The position numbers were made by a program, and so were the translations under genes. Positions 48,637-48,765 of a DNA stretch of 48,765 nt are shown piece after piece. The stretch is from assembly GCA_019420065.1 (NCBI GenBank), contig JAHZHX010000002.1:33281-82045 (forward strand), written 5' to 3'. The DNA comes from Clostridiales bacterium. Lineage in GTDB: Bacteria; Bacillota; Clostridia; Christensenellales; Aristaeellaceae. Numbering within the stretch: position 1 is the stretch's first letter; each line of letters begins with the position of its first letter. The notes below the pieces were generated by a model. That model searched no databases. It was not told where the DNA came from and saw only the letters and a list, made by a program, of their open reading frames with translations.

Positions 48637-48765
48637 TTGAAAAAAAGACGGTCAAATCGCATCCCGCAGAAGGAATACAGCTATGAACAGCTGCGGGAAG
48701 AGCGCGCTTACGGCATGTACTGGTACAACTGGCTGTGGAACCTCATCCGCCCGGTGCTGATCGGG
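48637..48765 (+). CDS. Partial gene, unknown, basic N-terminus with aromatic/hydrophobic segment
   Basis: The first 43 codons of a gene that runs off the right edge. It uses TTG (48637) with AGGAGG seven bases upstream. The product begins MKKRRSNRIPQKEYSYEQLREERAY-type basic sequence, then GMYWYNWLWNLIRPVLIG, which could be the start of a membrane helix. The ribosome site and the 14-base gap after the YlbF-like gene make it a real gene. Function cannot be assigned. Confidence 0.6.
   Translation, partial: MKKRRSNRIPQKEYSYEQLREERAYGMYWYNWLWNLIRPVLIG

Overview
The window looks like chromosomal core sequence from an endospore-forming member of the Clostridia with fairly high GC. The basis is a dense set of sporulation genes: spoIVA, gpr, two spoIIP-family genes and the spoIIIA operon. 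Clostridial-type MurG, PyrR, RNase J, YlbF-like and oligoendopeptidase F genes support it. I cannot name a genus. Nothing looks like a plasmid, prophage or CRISPR locus, and I see no insertion sequence.

Layout. Bases 1-6000 (minus strand): a partial RumA/RlmD-type rRNA methyltransferase, murG, a DUF1858 plus ferritin-like redox pair, a GtrB-type glycosyltransferase, a NYN/LOTUS protein and a MATE exporter. Bases 6100-11000: spoIVA converges on guaB, and upstream of guaB lie a spoIIP homologue and its DUF1614 partner. Bases 11100-15900 (plus): a CdaR/PucR-type regulator, an S41 protease and a first ECF sigma/membrane-protein module. Bases 15900-24340 (minus): a double DUF1508 protein, an ArsB/SLC13-like transporter, a decayed SH3-type exported protein with at least five frameshifts, an EF-G-2-like GTPase, and gpr-spoIIP-murI. 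Bases 24460-30200 (plus): rlmI-like gene, tRNA-Ser(GGA), a cluster of hairpins ahead of a small HTH gene, a MATE exporter with a long leader hairpin, a second ECF module and a GNAT acetyltransferase. Bases 30200-38250 (plus): a GntR/FCD regulator with a self-operator, pepF, fhs, capA-like, pyrR, a degenerate isopropylmalate/isocitrate dehydrogenase-fold protein and an alkaline-phosphatase-superfamily enzyme. Bases 38250-48765: an exported protein (minus), then a second capA-like gene, an L,D-transpeptidase, spoIIIAA-AH, an RseC-like gene, thioredoxin, rnj, ylbF-like and a partial gene (all plus).

Main themes. (1) Sporulation and envelope: MurG, MurI, the L,D-transpeptidase, two SpoIIP proteins, SpoIVA, Gpr and the SpoIIIA channel all act in spore or peptidoglycan assembly. 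The spoIIIAF gene is reduced to 56 codons. (2) Stress signalling: two ECF sigma modules share one architecture, a sigma gene overlapping a gene for a single-pass membrane protein. (3) Candidate new biology: the active-site-poor dehydrogenase-fold protein at 36189-37121, the leader RNA at 26521-26586, the promoter palindrome at 25929-25958, and the minimal SpoIIIAF.

All calls were made by reading translations and motifs by eye. No database search was run.
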